DNA from: Otis tarda
Lineage: Eukaryota > Chordata > Aves > Otidiformes > Otididae
Reading direction: 5' to 3'
Assembly: GCA_026413225.1 (NCBI GenBank)
Contig: JAPMTP010000076.1
Location: 1-64,000, forward strand
Length of the DNA stretch: 64,000 nt
Position numbers and translations under genes: made by a program. The notes under the pieces were generated by a model. It saw nothing but the letters and a program-made list of their open reading frames with translations. It did not search any database and was not told the DNA's origin. Within the stretch, counting starts at the first letter, position 1, and the number at the start of each line of letters is the position of its first letter. Below, in pieces: positions 1 to 13,230 of the stretch.

Positions 1-3000
1 AAAAAAAATCTCGAAAAATCACGAACGTTGGACCATTGCTCCAGCACACCAAAAGTGCCAGACACTCAAGCTACTTGCTGCCCCTCTCAGCGGCCATTGG
101 CAGTGCACCTACAGCAGCACAGAGACACTGGGGCTCCGGGCTTTCCCTGACGAACTGGGCTTCCACGTTTACCACCAGCTGCACGTGGGCGCCTTCCCTG
201 AAAAAAAACCCGAAAAATCACGAACGTCAGATTCGATTGCTCCCACAAGCAAAAGGGCCAGCCGCCACCACCAATGCTCTTGCTGCTCCTCAACTGGCCG
301 GCCATTGGCAGTGCACCTACAGCAGCACAGACAATTGGGGCTCCGGGCTTTCTCTGCAGGAGACAGGGCTTCGGTAGCGTTTGCCACCAGGTGTGCAATT
401 TTGGGCGCTCACTGAAAAAAACCCCGAAAAATCACGAACAGTCGGACTGGTCATTGCTTCCACACGAAAAGTGCCAGCCAGTCAAGCTCTTGCTGCCCCT
501 CAGCGGCCATTGGCAGTGCACCTACAGCAGCAGCACAGATACTGGGGCTGCGGGCTTTCCCTGGACCTGAAAAGGGCTTCCCACTTTTACCACCAGCTGC
601 ACGTGGGCGCCTCCTGAAAAAAAAAACCCCGAAAAAGTCACGCAACGTCGGACCATTGCTCCCACACCAAAAAGTGCCAGACACTCAAGCTCTTGCTGCT
701 CCTCAGCGGCCATTGGCGAGTGCACCTACAGCAGCACAGACATTACTGGGGCTCCGGGCTTTCCCTGACGAACAGGGCTTTTGACATATACCACCAGCGC
801 TACACGTGGGAGCCCCCGAACAAAAAACCCGAAAAAAAATCACGAACGTCGGACCATTGCTCCCACACCAAAAGTGCCAGCCACTTCCAAGCTCTTGCTG
901 CTCCTCAGCGGCCATAGTGTGTAGCGCACCTACAGCAGCACAGACATTGGGGCTCCAGTGCTTTCCCTGACGGGAACAGGGCTTCGATGTTTACCACCAG
1001 GTGCACGTGGGCGCCCCCTGAAAAAAAACCCCGAAAAATCACGTAACGTTGGACGATTGCTCCCACACCAAAAGGGCCAGCCACTCAAGCTCTTGCCGCT
1101 CCTCAGCGGCCATTGGTATGCGCACCTACAGCAGCACAGACATTGGGGCTCTGGGCTTTCCCTGACGAACAGGGCTTGATGACGATTATACCACCAGCTG
1201 CACGTGTGCGCCCCCTGAAAAAAAATCTCGAAAATCACGAACTTTGGACCGAAAAATTGCTCCCACACGAAAAGTGCTGCAGACATTCAAGCTCTTGCTG
1301 CTCATCAGCGCGCCATTGGCAGCGCTACCTACAGCACCACAGACATTGGGGCTCCGGGCTTTCTGGCCTGACGAACAGGGCTTTGACCATATCACCACCA
1401 GATACACGTGGGAGCCCCCTGAACAATAAACCCGAAAATCACAGAACGTCTGACTCATTAAGCATCCCACACCAAAGAAGATGCCAGCCACTCAAGCTCT
1501 TCCGCTGCTCCTCAGCGGCCATTGGCAGTGCACCTACAACGCAGCACCAGACATTGGGGCTCCGGGCTTTCCCTGACGAACAGGGCTTCGACAAGTTTAC
1601 ACCACCATCTAAACGTGGGCGCCAGGCACTGAAAAAAAGCCCGAAAAATCACGTAACGTCTGGGACGATTGCTCCCACACCAAAAGTGCCAGACACTCCA
1701 GCTTACTTGCTGCTCCTCAGCGGCCATTGGTAGCGCACGTACAGCAGCACAGACATTGCCGGGCTCTGGGCTTTCCTGCTGAGGAACAGGGCTTCGACTG
1801 TATACCACTAGCTGCAACGTGGGCGCCCCCTGAAAAAAAAAAAAAAATCTCGAAAAAATCACGAACGTTGGACCATTGCTCCCACACCAAAAGTGCTGCC
1901 AGACATTCGAAGCTCTTGCTGCTCCTCAGCGGCCATTGGCAGCGCACCTACAGCACCACAGACATTGGGGCTCCGGGCTCTCCCCCTGACGAACAGGGCT
2001 TGGACGCATATACCAGCAGCTACACGGCTGGGAGCCCTGAACAAAAAAACCCGAAAAATCACGAACGTCGCTGACCATTGCTGTTCTCAATAACGAAAAG
2101 TGCTGCAGCCACTCAAGCTCTTGCTGCTCCTCAGCTGGCCATTGGCAGATGCACCTACAGCAAGCACAGACGTGGGGCTCCGGGCTTTCCATGACGAACA
2201 GGGCTTCGACGTTTACCACCATCTACACGTGGGCGCCCACTGAAAAAAGCCCGAAAAATGCACGCAACGTCGGACCATTGCTCCCACACCAAAAGTGCCA
2301 GCCCACTCAAGCTCTTGCACTGCCCCTCAGCGGCCATAGGCAGTGCACCTACAGCAGCACTAAATATTGGGGCTCCGGGCATTTCCCTGATCGAACAGTG
2401 GGCTTCGACGTATAAACCCTCACCAGCTGCACCAGGGCGCTCACTGAAAATAACCCCCGAAAATCACGAACGTCGGACAAATTGCTCCTGCCACACCAAA
2501 AGAGGCCAGACACTCAAAGCACTTTTTGCTCATCAGCGGCCATTGGCAAGCGCGCACCCTTACAGCAATCACAGACATTGGGGCTCCGGGCTTTCCTTGA
2601 CGAACAGGAAGCTTCGACAAGTTTACCACCAGCTACACATGGGCGCCCACTGAAAAAAGCCCTGAAAAATCACGAACGTCGGACGATTGCTCCCACACCA
2701 AAAAGTGCCAGCCAATCAAGCTCTTTGCTGCTCCTCAGCAGCCATTGGCAACGCACCTGCACAGCAACGCTTACAGAGCATGGGGCTCCGGGCTTTCCAC
2801 AATGACGGGCAACAGGGCTTCGACGTTTACCACCAGCTGCACTCTGGGTGCCCCCTGAAAAAAAAACCCGAAAAAAACTGGCACAAACGTCGGACCATTG
2901 CTCCCACACCAAAAAGTGCCAGAAGCACTCAAAAAGCCTTCTTGCTGCTCCTCAGCGGCACATTGGCAGAGCACCCCTGCAGCACGCACAGACATTGGGG

Positions 3001-6000
3001 CTCCGGGCTTTCCCCTGAGGAGCAGGGCTTCGACGTTTGCCACCAGTGTGGAAACCTGCACGGTCAGCGCCCCCCTGAAAAAAAAAAACCCCTAACAAAA
3101 TTACGAACGTCGGACGCATTGCTCCCACACCAAAAGTGCCCAGGCCACTCAAGCTGCTTGCATGCCCCTCCAGAGGCCATGAGGCAGTGCACCTACAGCA
3201 GCACCGTATGTTGGGTCTCCAGGGCTTTCCCTGACGAACAGGGCTTCCACGTTTTACCACCATCTACACGTGGGAGCCCCCTGGAACAAAAAACCCGAAA
3301 AAATCACGAACGTCGGATCGAGTTGCTCCCACACCAGAAGTGCCAGCCCACTCAAGCTCTTGCTGCTCCTCAGCGGCCATTGGCAACACATCACCTACAG
3401 CAGCACAGACATTGGGGCTCCGGGCTTCTCCCTGACGAACAGGGCTTCCACGTTTACCACCAGCTACACGTGGTAGCCCCCCTTTAAAAAAAAAAAAAAA
3501 CCCGAAAAATCACGAACGTCGGACCATTGCTCCCACACCAAAAGTGCCAGCCACTCAAGCTCTTGCTGCTCCTCAGCGGCCATTGGCAGGTGCACCTACA
3601 GCAGCACAGACATTGGGGCTCCAGGATTTCCCTGACGAACAGGGCTTTAGACGCTTACCACCATGTACACGTGGGCGCCCACTGAAAAAACCCCGAAAAA
3701 ATCACGAACGTCGAACCATTGCTCCCACACCAAAAGGGCCAGCCACTCAAGCTCTTGCTGCTCCTCCAGCGGCCATTGGCACTCCACCTACAGCAGCACA
3801 GACATTGGGGCTCCCGGGCTTTCCCTGACGAACAGGGCTTAGACGTTTACCACCAGCTACACGTGGGAGCCCCCTGAAAAAAAAAAAACCTGAAAAATCA
3901 CGAACGTCGGACCATTGCTCCCACACCAAAAGTGCCAGCCACTCAAGCTCTTGCTGCTCCTCAGCGGACATTGGCAGTGCACCTACAGCCAGCACAGACA
4001 TTGGGGCTCCGGGCTTTCCCTGACGAACACTGGGGCTTCGACGTTTACCACCATGTCTAAACGTGGGCGCCCACTGAAAAAAACCCCGAAAAATCACGAA
4101 CGTCGGACGATTGCTCCCACACCAAAAGTGCTAGACACTCAAGCTCTTGCTGCTCCTCAGCGGCCATTGGTAGCGCACGTGACAGCAGCACAGACATTGG
4201 GGCCCCGGGCTTTCCCTGACGAACAGGACTTCCACGTTTACTACCAGCAGCTACACGTGGGAGCCCCTGAAAAAAAAAAAAACCGAAAAATCACGAACGT
4301 CGGACCATTGCTCCCACACCAAAAGTGCCAGCCACTCAAGCTCTTGCTGCTCCTCAGCGGCCATTGGCAGATGCACCTACAGCAGCACAGACATTGGGGC
4401 TTAGGGGTTTTGGAGCCTCTGACGAACAGGGCTTCCACGTTTACCACCATATACAGGTGGGCGCCCAATGAAAAAATCCCCAAAAAATCACGAACGTCCG
4501 GATGATTGCTCCCACACCAAAAGTGCTAGACACTCAAGCTCTTGCTGCTCCTCAGCGGCCATTGGTAGCGAACGTACAGCAGCACAGACATTGGAGTCCC
4601 CGCGCTATCCCCTGACGAACAGGGCTTCGATGTTAACCACACCAGGTACACGTGGGAGCCCCCCTGAAAAAAAACCCGAAAAATCACGAACAAAGGATGA
4701 TTGCTCCCACACCAAAAGTGGCAGCCACTCAGCTCTTGCTGCTCCTCAGCGGCCATTGGCAGTGCACCTACAGCAGCACAGACATTGAGGCTCCAGGCTT
4801 TCCCTGACGAACAGGGCTTCGACGTATACCACCAGCTACACGTGGGCGCCCACTGAAAAAAACCCCAAAAAATCACGAACGTTGGACCATTGCTCCCACA
4901 CCAAAAGTGCCAGACCACTCAAGCTCTTGCTGCTCCTCAGCGGCCATTGGCACCTCCACCTACAGCAGCACAGACATTGGGGCTCCGTGCTTTCCCTGAC
5001 TAACAGGAGCTTAGACGTTTACCACCAGTTGCACTGTGGGCGCTCCACTGAAAAAAACCACAAAAAATCACGAACGTCTGGATGATTGTACCCACACCAA
5101 AAGTGCCAGCCACTCTAATGCTCTTGCTGCTCTCTCAGCCGACTTTAGCAGCGCACCTACAGCAGCACAGACACTGGGGCTCCGGGTTTTCCCTGACAAA
5201 CCGGGCTTCGTCGTTTACCTACCAGCTGCACCTGGGCGCCCACACTGAAAAAAAATTTGAAAAAATCACGAATGTCGGACCATTGCTCCCACACCAAAAG
5301 TGCCAGCCACTCAAGCTCTTGCTGCTCCTCAGCGGCCATTGGTAGCGTACCTACAGCAGCACAGACATTGGGTCTCGGGGATTTCCCTGACGAACAGGGC
5401 TTCGAAGTTTACCACCAGCTGCACTTGGGTGCTCCCTGAAAAAAAAACCCCCAAAAATCACAAACGTGGGACCATTGCTCCCACACCAAAAGTGCCAGAC
5501 ACTCAAGCTCTTGCTGCTCCTCAGCGGCCATTGGCAGCACCTACAGCAGCACAGATATTGGGGCTCAGGGCTTTTCCTGACGAACAGGGCTTCGACGTTT
5601 AGCACCAGCTGCACTTGGGCGCTCCCGGGAAATAAAACCACAAAAATCACGAACGTCGGACGATTGCTCCCACACCAAAAGTGCCAGCCACTCAAGCTCT
5701 TGCTGCTCCTCAGCGGACATTGGCAGTCCACCTACCGCGCCAGAGACATTGGCAGGCTCCGGGCTTTCCCTGACGAACAGGGCTTCAATGTTTACCACCA
5801 GCTGCACGTGAGGCGCCCCCTGAAAAAACCCGAAAAAATCCACGAAAGTTGGACGAAGATTTACTCCCACACCAAATGTGCCAGCCACTCAAGCTCTTGC
5901 TGCTGCTCCTCAGCGGCCATTGGCAGTCCACGATACCGCACCAGAGACATTGAGGCTTCGGTCTTTCCCTGACGAACAGGGCTTCTACATTTACCACCAG

Positions 6001-9000
6001 CTGCACGTGGGCGTTCTCACTGAAAAAAAAACCCAAAAAATCACGAAGCTTGGACGATTGCTCCCACACCAAAAGTGCCAGCCACTCAAGCTCTTATGCT
6101 GCTCCTCAGCGGCCATTGGCAGTGCACCTACAGCAGCACAGACATTGGGGCTCCGGGCTTTCCCTGACGAACAGGAGCTTCGACGTTTACCACCAGCTGC
6201 AACAGGGCGCTCAATGAAAAAAAAACTGAAAAAATCACGAACGTCGGACCATTGCTCCCACATCAAAACACTGCCAGACACTCAAGATCTTTGCTGCTCC
6301 TCAGCGGCCATTGGCCAGCGCACCTCTGCACCTACAGAGCATTGCCGGATCCGGGCTTTCCCTGACGAATAGGGCTTCGACGTTTACCACCAGCTGCACT
6401 TGGGCGCTCCCTGAAAAAAACCCACAAAATCACAAACGTCAGGAAGCGATTGCTCCCACACCAAAAGTGCCAGCCCACTCAAGCTGTTGCTGCTCCTCAG
6501 CGGCCATTGGTAGCGCACCTACAGCAGCACAGACATTGGGGCTCCGGGCTTTCCCTGAGGAGCAGGCTTCGACGTTTGCCACCAGGTGCACGTGGACCCC
6601 CCTGAAAAAAAAAAACGCCGAAATATTACGAACGTCCGGACGATTGTACCCACACCAAATGTACCAGCCACTCAAGCTCTTGCTGCTCCTCAGCCGGCAA
6701 TTGGCAGTGCACCTAGAGCACCACAGAAATTGGGGCTCCGGGGTTTCTTCCATGACGAACAGGGCTTCGACGTATACCACCAGCTGCACGTAGGCGCCTG
6801 AAAAAAAAAACCCCGAGAAATCACGAACGTCGGACGGATTGCTCCCACACCAGAAGTGCCAGCCACTCAAGCTCTTGCTGCTCCTCAGCGGCCATTGGCA
6901 GCGCACCTACAGCAGCACAGACATTGGAAGGCTCCGGGCTTTCCCTGACGAACAGGGCTTAGACGTTTTAACCACCAGCTGCACTTGGGCGCTCCCGGAA
7001 AAAAAACCCCAAAAAATCACGAACGTAAGACCATTGCTCCCACACCAAAAGGGCCAGCCACTCCAGCTCTTGCTGCTCCTCAGCGGCCATTGGCAGCGCA
7101 CGCACAGCAGCCAACAGAACATTGGGAGCTCCGGGCACCTTCCCTGACGAACAGGGCTTCGATGTTTACCACCAGCTGCATTTGGGCGCTCCATGAAAAA
7201 AACACAAAAAATCACGAACGTCGGACCATTGCTCCCACACCAAAAGTGCCAGCCACTCAAGATCTTGCTGCTCTCAGCGGCCATTGGCAAAAGCGCACCT
7301 ACAGCAGCACAGACATTGGGGCTCCGGGCTTTATCTGGCGAACAGGGCTTCCGACGTTTACCACCAGCTACACGTGGGCGCCCACTGAAATAAACCACAA
7401 AAATCACGAACGTCGGACGATTGCTCCCACACCAAAAGTGCCAGCAGCTCAAGCTCTTGCTGCTCCTCAGCGGCCATTTGCAGCGCACCTACAGCAGCAC
7501 AGACATTGGGGCTCCGGGCTTTCCCTGACGAACTGGGCTTTGACGTATACCACCAGCTGCACGAGGGCGCTCGCACTTAAAAACCCCTAGAAAAATCCGC
7601 GACGAAGGTCGGAACATTGCTCCCACATGCAAATGTGCCAGCCACTCAAGCTCTTGCTGCTCCTCAGCGGCCATTGGCAGTGCACCTACAGCATCACAGA
7701 CACTGGGGCTCCGGGCTTTCCATGACGAACAGGGCTTCGCCGTTTACCACCAGCTGCACCAGGGCGTCCCCTGAAAATAACCCTGAAGAATCACGAACGT
7801 CCGGACGATTGCTCCACACCAAAAGTGCCAGCCACTCAAGCTCTTGCTGCTCCTCAGCGTGCTAATGGCAGCGCTTCAACCTACAGCAGCACAGACATTG
7901 GGGCTCCGGGCTTCTCCCTCACGAACAGGGCTTCGATGTTTACCACCAGCTGCACCAGGGCGCTCCCGGAAAAAAACCCCAAAAAATTCCAAACGCTCAA
8001 AGCTACTGCTCCCACACCAAAAGTGCCAGCCACTCAAGCTCTTGCTGCTCCTCAGCGGCCATTGGTAGCGCACCTACAGCAGCACAGACATTGGGGCTCC
8101 GGGCTTTCCCTGACGAACAGGGCTTCGACGTTTACTTCACCCGCAACACGTGGGCGACCCCTGAAAAAAAAACCCGAGAAATCACGAACGTCGGACCATT
8201 GCTCCCACACCAAAAGTGCCAGCCACTCAAGCTCTTGCTGCTCCTCAAGCGGCCTTTGGCGGCGCACCTACTACAGCAGCACAGACATTGGGGCTCCGGG
8301 CTTTCCATGACGAACAGGGCTTCGCCGTTTACCACCAGCTGCACCAGGGCGTCTCCTGAAAATAACCCTGAAGAATCACGAACGTCGGACGATTGCTCCA
8401 CACCAAAAGTGCCAGCCACTCAAGCTCTTGCTGCTCCTCAGCGGTCACTGGCAGCGCACCTTCAGCAGCACCAGACATTGGGGCTCCGGGCTTTCCCTGA
8501 CGAACAGGGCTTCGACGTTTACCACCAGCTGCACGTTGGAGCTCACTGAAAAAAAAAACTCGAAAAATCACGAACGTCAGGACGATTGCTCCCACACCAA
8601 AAGTGCCAGCCACTCAAGCTCTTGCTGCTCCTCAGCGGCCATTGGCAGTGCACCTACAGCAGCAAAGACATTGGGGCTCCCGGGCTTTCCCTGACGAACA
8701 GGGCTTCAACGTATACCACCAGCTGCACCTGGGCGCGACCCCTGAAAAAAAAAAACTCGAGAAAAATCACGAACGTCGGACCATTTGCTCTCACACCAAA
8801 AAGTGCCAGCCACTCAAGCTCTTGCTGCTCCCTCAGCGGTCATTGGCAGCGCACCTACCGCAGCACAGACATTGGGGCTCCGGCGTTTCCCTGATGAACA
8901 GGGCTTCGACGTATACCACCAGCTGCAACATGGAGCTCACTGAGAAAAACCCCGAAAAATCACAAACGTCAGACGATTGCTCCCACACCAAAAGTGCCAG

Positions 9001-9790
9001 CCACTCAAGCTCGCTTGCTGCTCCTCAGCGGCCATTGGCAGTACACCTACCGCACCACAGACATTGGGGCTCCGGGTATTTCCCCTGACGAATAGGGCTT
9101 CGACGTATACCACCAGCTGCACCGGGGCGCTCCCTGAAAAAAAATCCCCGAAAAATCCCGAACCTTGGATGATTGCTCCCACACGAAAAGTGCCAGCCAC
9201 TCAAGCTCTTGCTGCCCCTCAGCGGCCATTGGCTGTCCACCTACCGCACCACAGACATTGGGGCTCCGGTATTTCCCTGACGAACAGGGCTTCGACGTAT
9301 ACCACCAGCTGCACCTGGGCGCTCCCTGAAAAAAACACCAAAAAATCACGAACGTCGGACCATTGCTCCCACACCAAAAGGGCCAGACACTCAAGCTCAC
9401 GCTGCTCCTCAGCGGCCATTAGCAGCGCACCTACAGCAGCACAGACATTGGGGCTCCGGGCTTTCCCTGACGAACAGGGCTTCGACGTTTACCACCAGCT
9501 GCACCGGGGCCCCCTGAAAAAAACCCCGAAAAATCACGAACGTCAGACCGATTGCTCCCACACCAAAAGGGCCAGCCACTCAAGCTCTTGCTGCTCCTCA
9601 GCGGTCATTGGCAGTGCACCTACAGCAGCACAGACATTGGGGCTCCGGGCTTTCCCTGACGAACAGGGCTTCGAAGTTTTACCACCAGCTGCACGAGGGC
9701 GCCCCCTGAAAAAAACCCCGGAATAATCCCGAAACTTGGATGATTGCTCCACACCAAAAGTGCCAGCCACTCAATCTCGTGCTGCCCCTC
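1..9790. repeat. Insertion-rich copy of the block at ~13.2-23.2 kb
   Basis: Successive monomers carry the same private variants as those at 13.2-23.2 kb, in the same order. Examples are AAAAGGGCTTCCCACTTTT at about 560 and its clean form at 13340, the CTTTTTGCTCATCAG monomer at 2520 and 14990, CCATATACAGG/CCATATATAGG at 4450 and 17190, CGTAAGACC at 7024 and 19723, and TCAATCTCGTGCTG at 9772 and 23207. The offset starts near 12.4-12.8 kb and grows to 13.44 kb, because this copy lacks some monomers. Small insertions are scattered everywhere: ATTGC spacing averages about 205 bp over 35-3526 and about 196 bp over 3526-4700, then falls to 191-192 bp by 9 kb. The cause may be uncorrected long-read error or real decay. 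Confidence 0.85.
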
Positions 9791-12700
9791 AGCGGCCATT
9801 GGCAGTGCACCTACAGCAGCACAGACATTGGGGCTCCGGGCTTTCTCTGAGGAGCAGAGGCTTCGAAGTTTGCCCTGGGTACGCCCAGGTGCACTTGGGC
9901 GCTCCACTGAAAAAAACCCCGAAAAATCACGAACGTCGGACCATTGCTCCCAAACCAAAAGTTGCCAGCCACTCAAGCTCTTGCTGCTCCTCAGCGGACA
10001 TTGGCAGCGCACGTACAAGCAGCACAGACATTGGGGTTCCGGGCTTTCTCTGAGGGAGCAGGGCTTCGACGTTTGGCCACCAGGTGCACGTGTGGGCGCC
10101 CCACTGAAAAAAAAAAACCCCGAAAAATTACGAACGTCGGACGATTGGACGCACACCAAAAGTGCCAGCCACACAAGCTCTTGCTGCTCCTCAGCGGCCA
10201 TTGGCAGTGCACCTACAGCAAGGCACAGACATTGGGGCTCCGGGCTTTCCCTGACGAACAGGGCTTCGACGTTTACCACCAGCTGCACCTGGGCGCCCCT
10301 GAAAAAAAACCCCGAAAAATCACGAACGTTGGACGATTGCTCCCACACCAAAAGTGCCAGCCACACAAGCTCTTGCCTGCTCCTCAGCGGCCATGTGGCA
10401 GCGCACCCTCCAGCAGCACAGACATTGGGGCTCCAGGGCTTTCCCTGACGAACAGGGCTTCGACGTATACCACCAGCTGCACGTGGGCGCCCTGAAAAAA
10501 ATCTCAGAAAAATCACGAACGTTGGACCATTGCTCCAACACCAAAAGTGCCAGACACTCAAGCTCTTGCTGCCCCTCAGCGGCCATTGGCAGTGCACCTA
10601 CAGCAGCACAGACATTGGGGCTCCGGGCTTTCCCTGACGAACTGGGCTTCCACGTTTACCACCAGCTGCACGTGGGCGCCCACTGAAAAAACCCCCCAAA
10701 ATCACGACCGTCAGACGATTGCTCCCACAGCAAAAGGGCCAGCCACTCAAGCTCTTGCTGCTCCTCAGCTGCCATTGGCAGTGCACCTACAGCAGCACAG
10801 ACATTGGGGCTCCAGGCTTTCTCTGAGGAGCAGGGCTTCGACGCTTGCCACCAGCTGCACTTGGGCGCTCACTGAAAAAAACCCCCGAAAAATCACGAAC
10901 GTCGGACCATTGCTCCCACAATTCAAAAGTGCCAGACACTCTCAAGCTCTTGCTGCTCCTCAGCGGCCATTGGCAGTGCACCTGGCAGCAGCACAGACAT
11001 TGGGGCTCCGGGCTTTCCCTGACGAACAGGGCTTTGACATATACCACCAGCCTGCACGTGGGGGGCTCCCTGAACAAAAACCCGACGAAAATCACGAACG
11101 TCGGACCATTGCTCTCACACCGAACGTGCCAGCCACTCAAGCTCTTGCTGCTCCTCAGCGGCCATTGGCAGGTGCACCTACAGCAGCACAGACATTGGGG
11201 CTCCGGGGCTTTCCCTGACGAACAGGGCTTCGACGTTTACCACCATCTACACGTGCAGGCGCCCACTGAAAAAAAGCTCGAAGAAATCACGAACGTCGGA
11301 CGATTGCTCCCACACCAAAAGTGCCAGCCACTCAAGCTCTTGATGCTCCTCAGCGGCCATTGGCATGCTTGCACGTACAAGCAGCACAGACATTGGGGCT
11401 CCGGGCTTTCCCTGAGGAGCAGGGCTTCGACGTTTGCCACCAGGTACACGTGCGCGCCCCCCAAAAAAAAAACCCCGAAAAATCACGAACGTCGGACGAT
11501 TGCTCCCACACCAAAAGTCCCAGCCACTCAAGCTCTTGCTGCTCCTCAGCGGCCATTGTCAGCGCACCTACAGCAGCACAGACATTGGGGCTCCGGGCTT
11601 TCCCTGACGAACAGGGCTTCGACGTATACCACCAGCTGCACGTGGGCGCTCCCTGAAAAAAAACCCCCGAAAAATCACGAACGTTGAATGACCATTGCTC
11701 CCACACCAAAAGTGCCAGCCACTCAAGCTCTTGCTGCCCCTCAGCGCTATAGGCAGTGCACCAACAGCAGCAGAGACATTGGGGCTCCGGGCTTTCCCTG
11801 ACGAACAGGGCTTAGACGTTTACCACCATCTACACGTGGGCGCCCAATGAAAAACGCCCCGAAAAATCACGAACGTGGAAGACCATTGCTCCCACACCCA
11901 AAAGTGCCAGCCACTCAAGCTCTTGCTGCTCCTCAGCGGCCATTGGCACTCCACCTACAGCAGCACAGACATTGGGGCTCCGGGCTTTCCCTGACGAACA
12001 GGGGCTTCAACGTTTACCACCCAGCTGCACGTGGCGCTCCCGGAAAAAAAAACCACAAAAAATCACGAACGTCGGACGATTGCTCCCACACCAAAGTGCC
12101 AGCCACTCAAGCTCTTGCTGCTCCTCAGCGGCCATTGGCAGCGCACCTACAGCAGCACAGACATTGGGGCTCCGGGCTTTCTCTGAGGAGCAGGGCTTCG
12201 ACGTTTGCCACCAGGTGCACGTCGGCGCCCCTGAAAAAAAAAAAACCCTGAAAAATTACAGAATGTCGGACGATTGTACCCACACCAAAAGTGCCAGCCA
12301 CTCAAGCTCTTGCTGCCCCTCAGCGGCCATTGGCAGTGCACCTACAGCAGCACAGACATTGGGGCTCCGGGCTTTCCCTGACGAACAGGTCTTCGACGTA
12401 TCCCACCAGCTGCACGTGGGCGCCCACTGAAAAAAAAAATCTCGAAAAATCACGAACGTTGGACCATTGCTCCAACACCAAAAGTGCCAGACACTCAAGC
12501 TCTTGCTGCCCCTCAGCGGCCATTGGCAGTGCACCTACAGCAGCACAGACATTGGGGCTCCGGGCTTTCTCTGAGGAGCAGGGCTTCGACGTTTGCCACC
12601 AGGTGCACTTGGGCGCTCACTGAAAAAAACCCCGAAAAATCACGAACGTCGGACCATTGCTCCCAAACCAAAAGTGCCAGCCACTCAAGCTCTTGCTGCT

Positions 12701-13230
12701 CCTCAGCGGACATTGGCAGCGCACGTACAGCAGCACAGACATTGGGGTTCCGGGCTTTCTCTGAGGAGCAGGGCTTCGACGTTTGCCACCAGGTGCACCT
12801 GGGCGCCCCCTGAAAAAAAAACCCCGAAAAATCACGAACGTTGGACGATTGCTCCCACACCAAAAGTGCCAGCCACACAAGCTCTTGCTGCTCCTCAGCG
12901 GCCATTGGCAGCGCACCTACAGCAGCACAGACATTGGGGCTCCGGGCTTTCCCTGACGAACAGGGCTTCGACGTATACCACCAGCTGCACCAGGGCGCCC
13001 CCTGAAAAAAAAATCTCGAAAATCACGAACGTTGGACCATTGCTCCCACACCAAAAGGGCCAGCCACTCAAGCTCTTGCTGCCCCTCAGCGGCCATAGGC
13101 AGTGCACCTACAGCAGCACAGACATTGGGGCTCCGGGCTTTCCCTGACGAACAGGGCTTCGACGTATACCACCAGCTGCACGTGGGCGCCCCCTGAAAAA
13201 AAATCTCGAAAAATCACGAACGTTGGACCA
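9791..13230. repeat. Local rearranged satellite block rich in GAGGAGCAGGG monomers
   Basis: Near 9840 the monomer order jumps from the TCAATCTCGTGCTG type to a monomer with CTGAGGAGCAG and TTTGCC, and then follows the order seen from 12560 onward. Shared rare features include CCCAAACCAAAAG at about 9950 and 12664, and GGGGTTCCGGGCTTTCTCTG at about 10035 and 12744. A monomer with GAACTGGGCTTCCACG at 10640 also matches the one at 150. CTGAGGAGCAGGG variants cluster here at about 10054, 10830, 11411, 12184, 12572 and 12763, against scattered single copies elsewhere. The block is moderately indel-rich up to about 11.46 kb and then clean. Confidence 0.75.
13173..13191. repeat. Representative triple palindrome CAGCTG-CACGTG-GGGCGCCC
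   Basis: CAGCTG (13173-13178), CACGTG (13179-13184) and GGGCGCCC (13184-13191) abut in this monomer. CAGCTG and CACGTG are E-box cores of the kind bound by bHLH proteins, and CACGTG is the USF/MYC-MAX type. The CACGTG part is the most variable stretch of the monomer. In other copies it reads CACCTG, CACCAG, CACTTG, CACCGG, CACGAG or CATTTG, so it is not under obvious array-wide constraint. Confidence 0.65.

Noticed and set aside
9620-10597. Longest open frame (325 codons, minus strand) and similar ones at 23170-24099 (+, 309 codons) and 10845-11687 (+, 280 codons)
   Set aside because: They are translations of the satellite in shifting registers. Each encodes variants of the same monomer-derived peptides, has no relation to any domain I know, and gains length only where an indel or substitution removes a stop.
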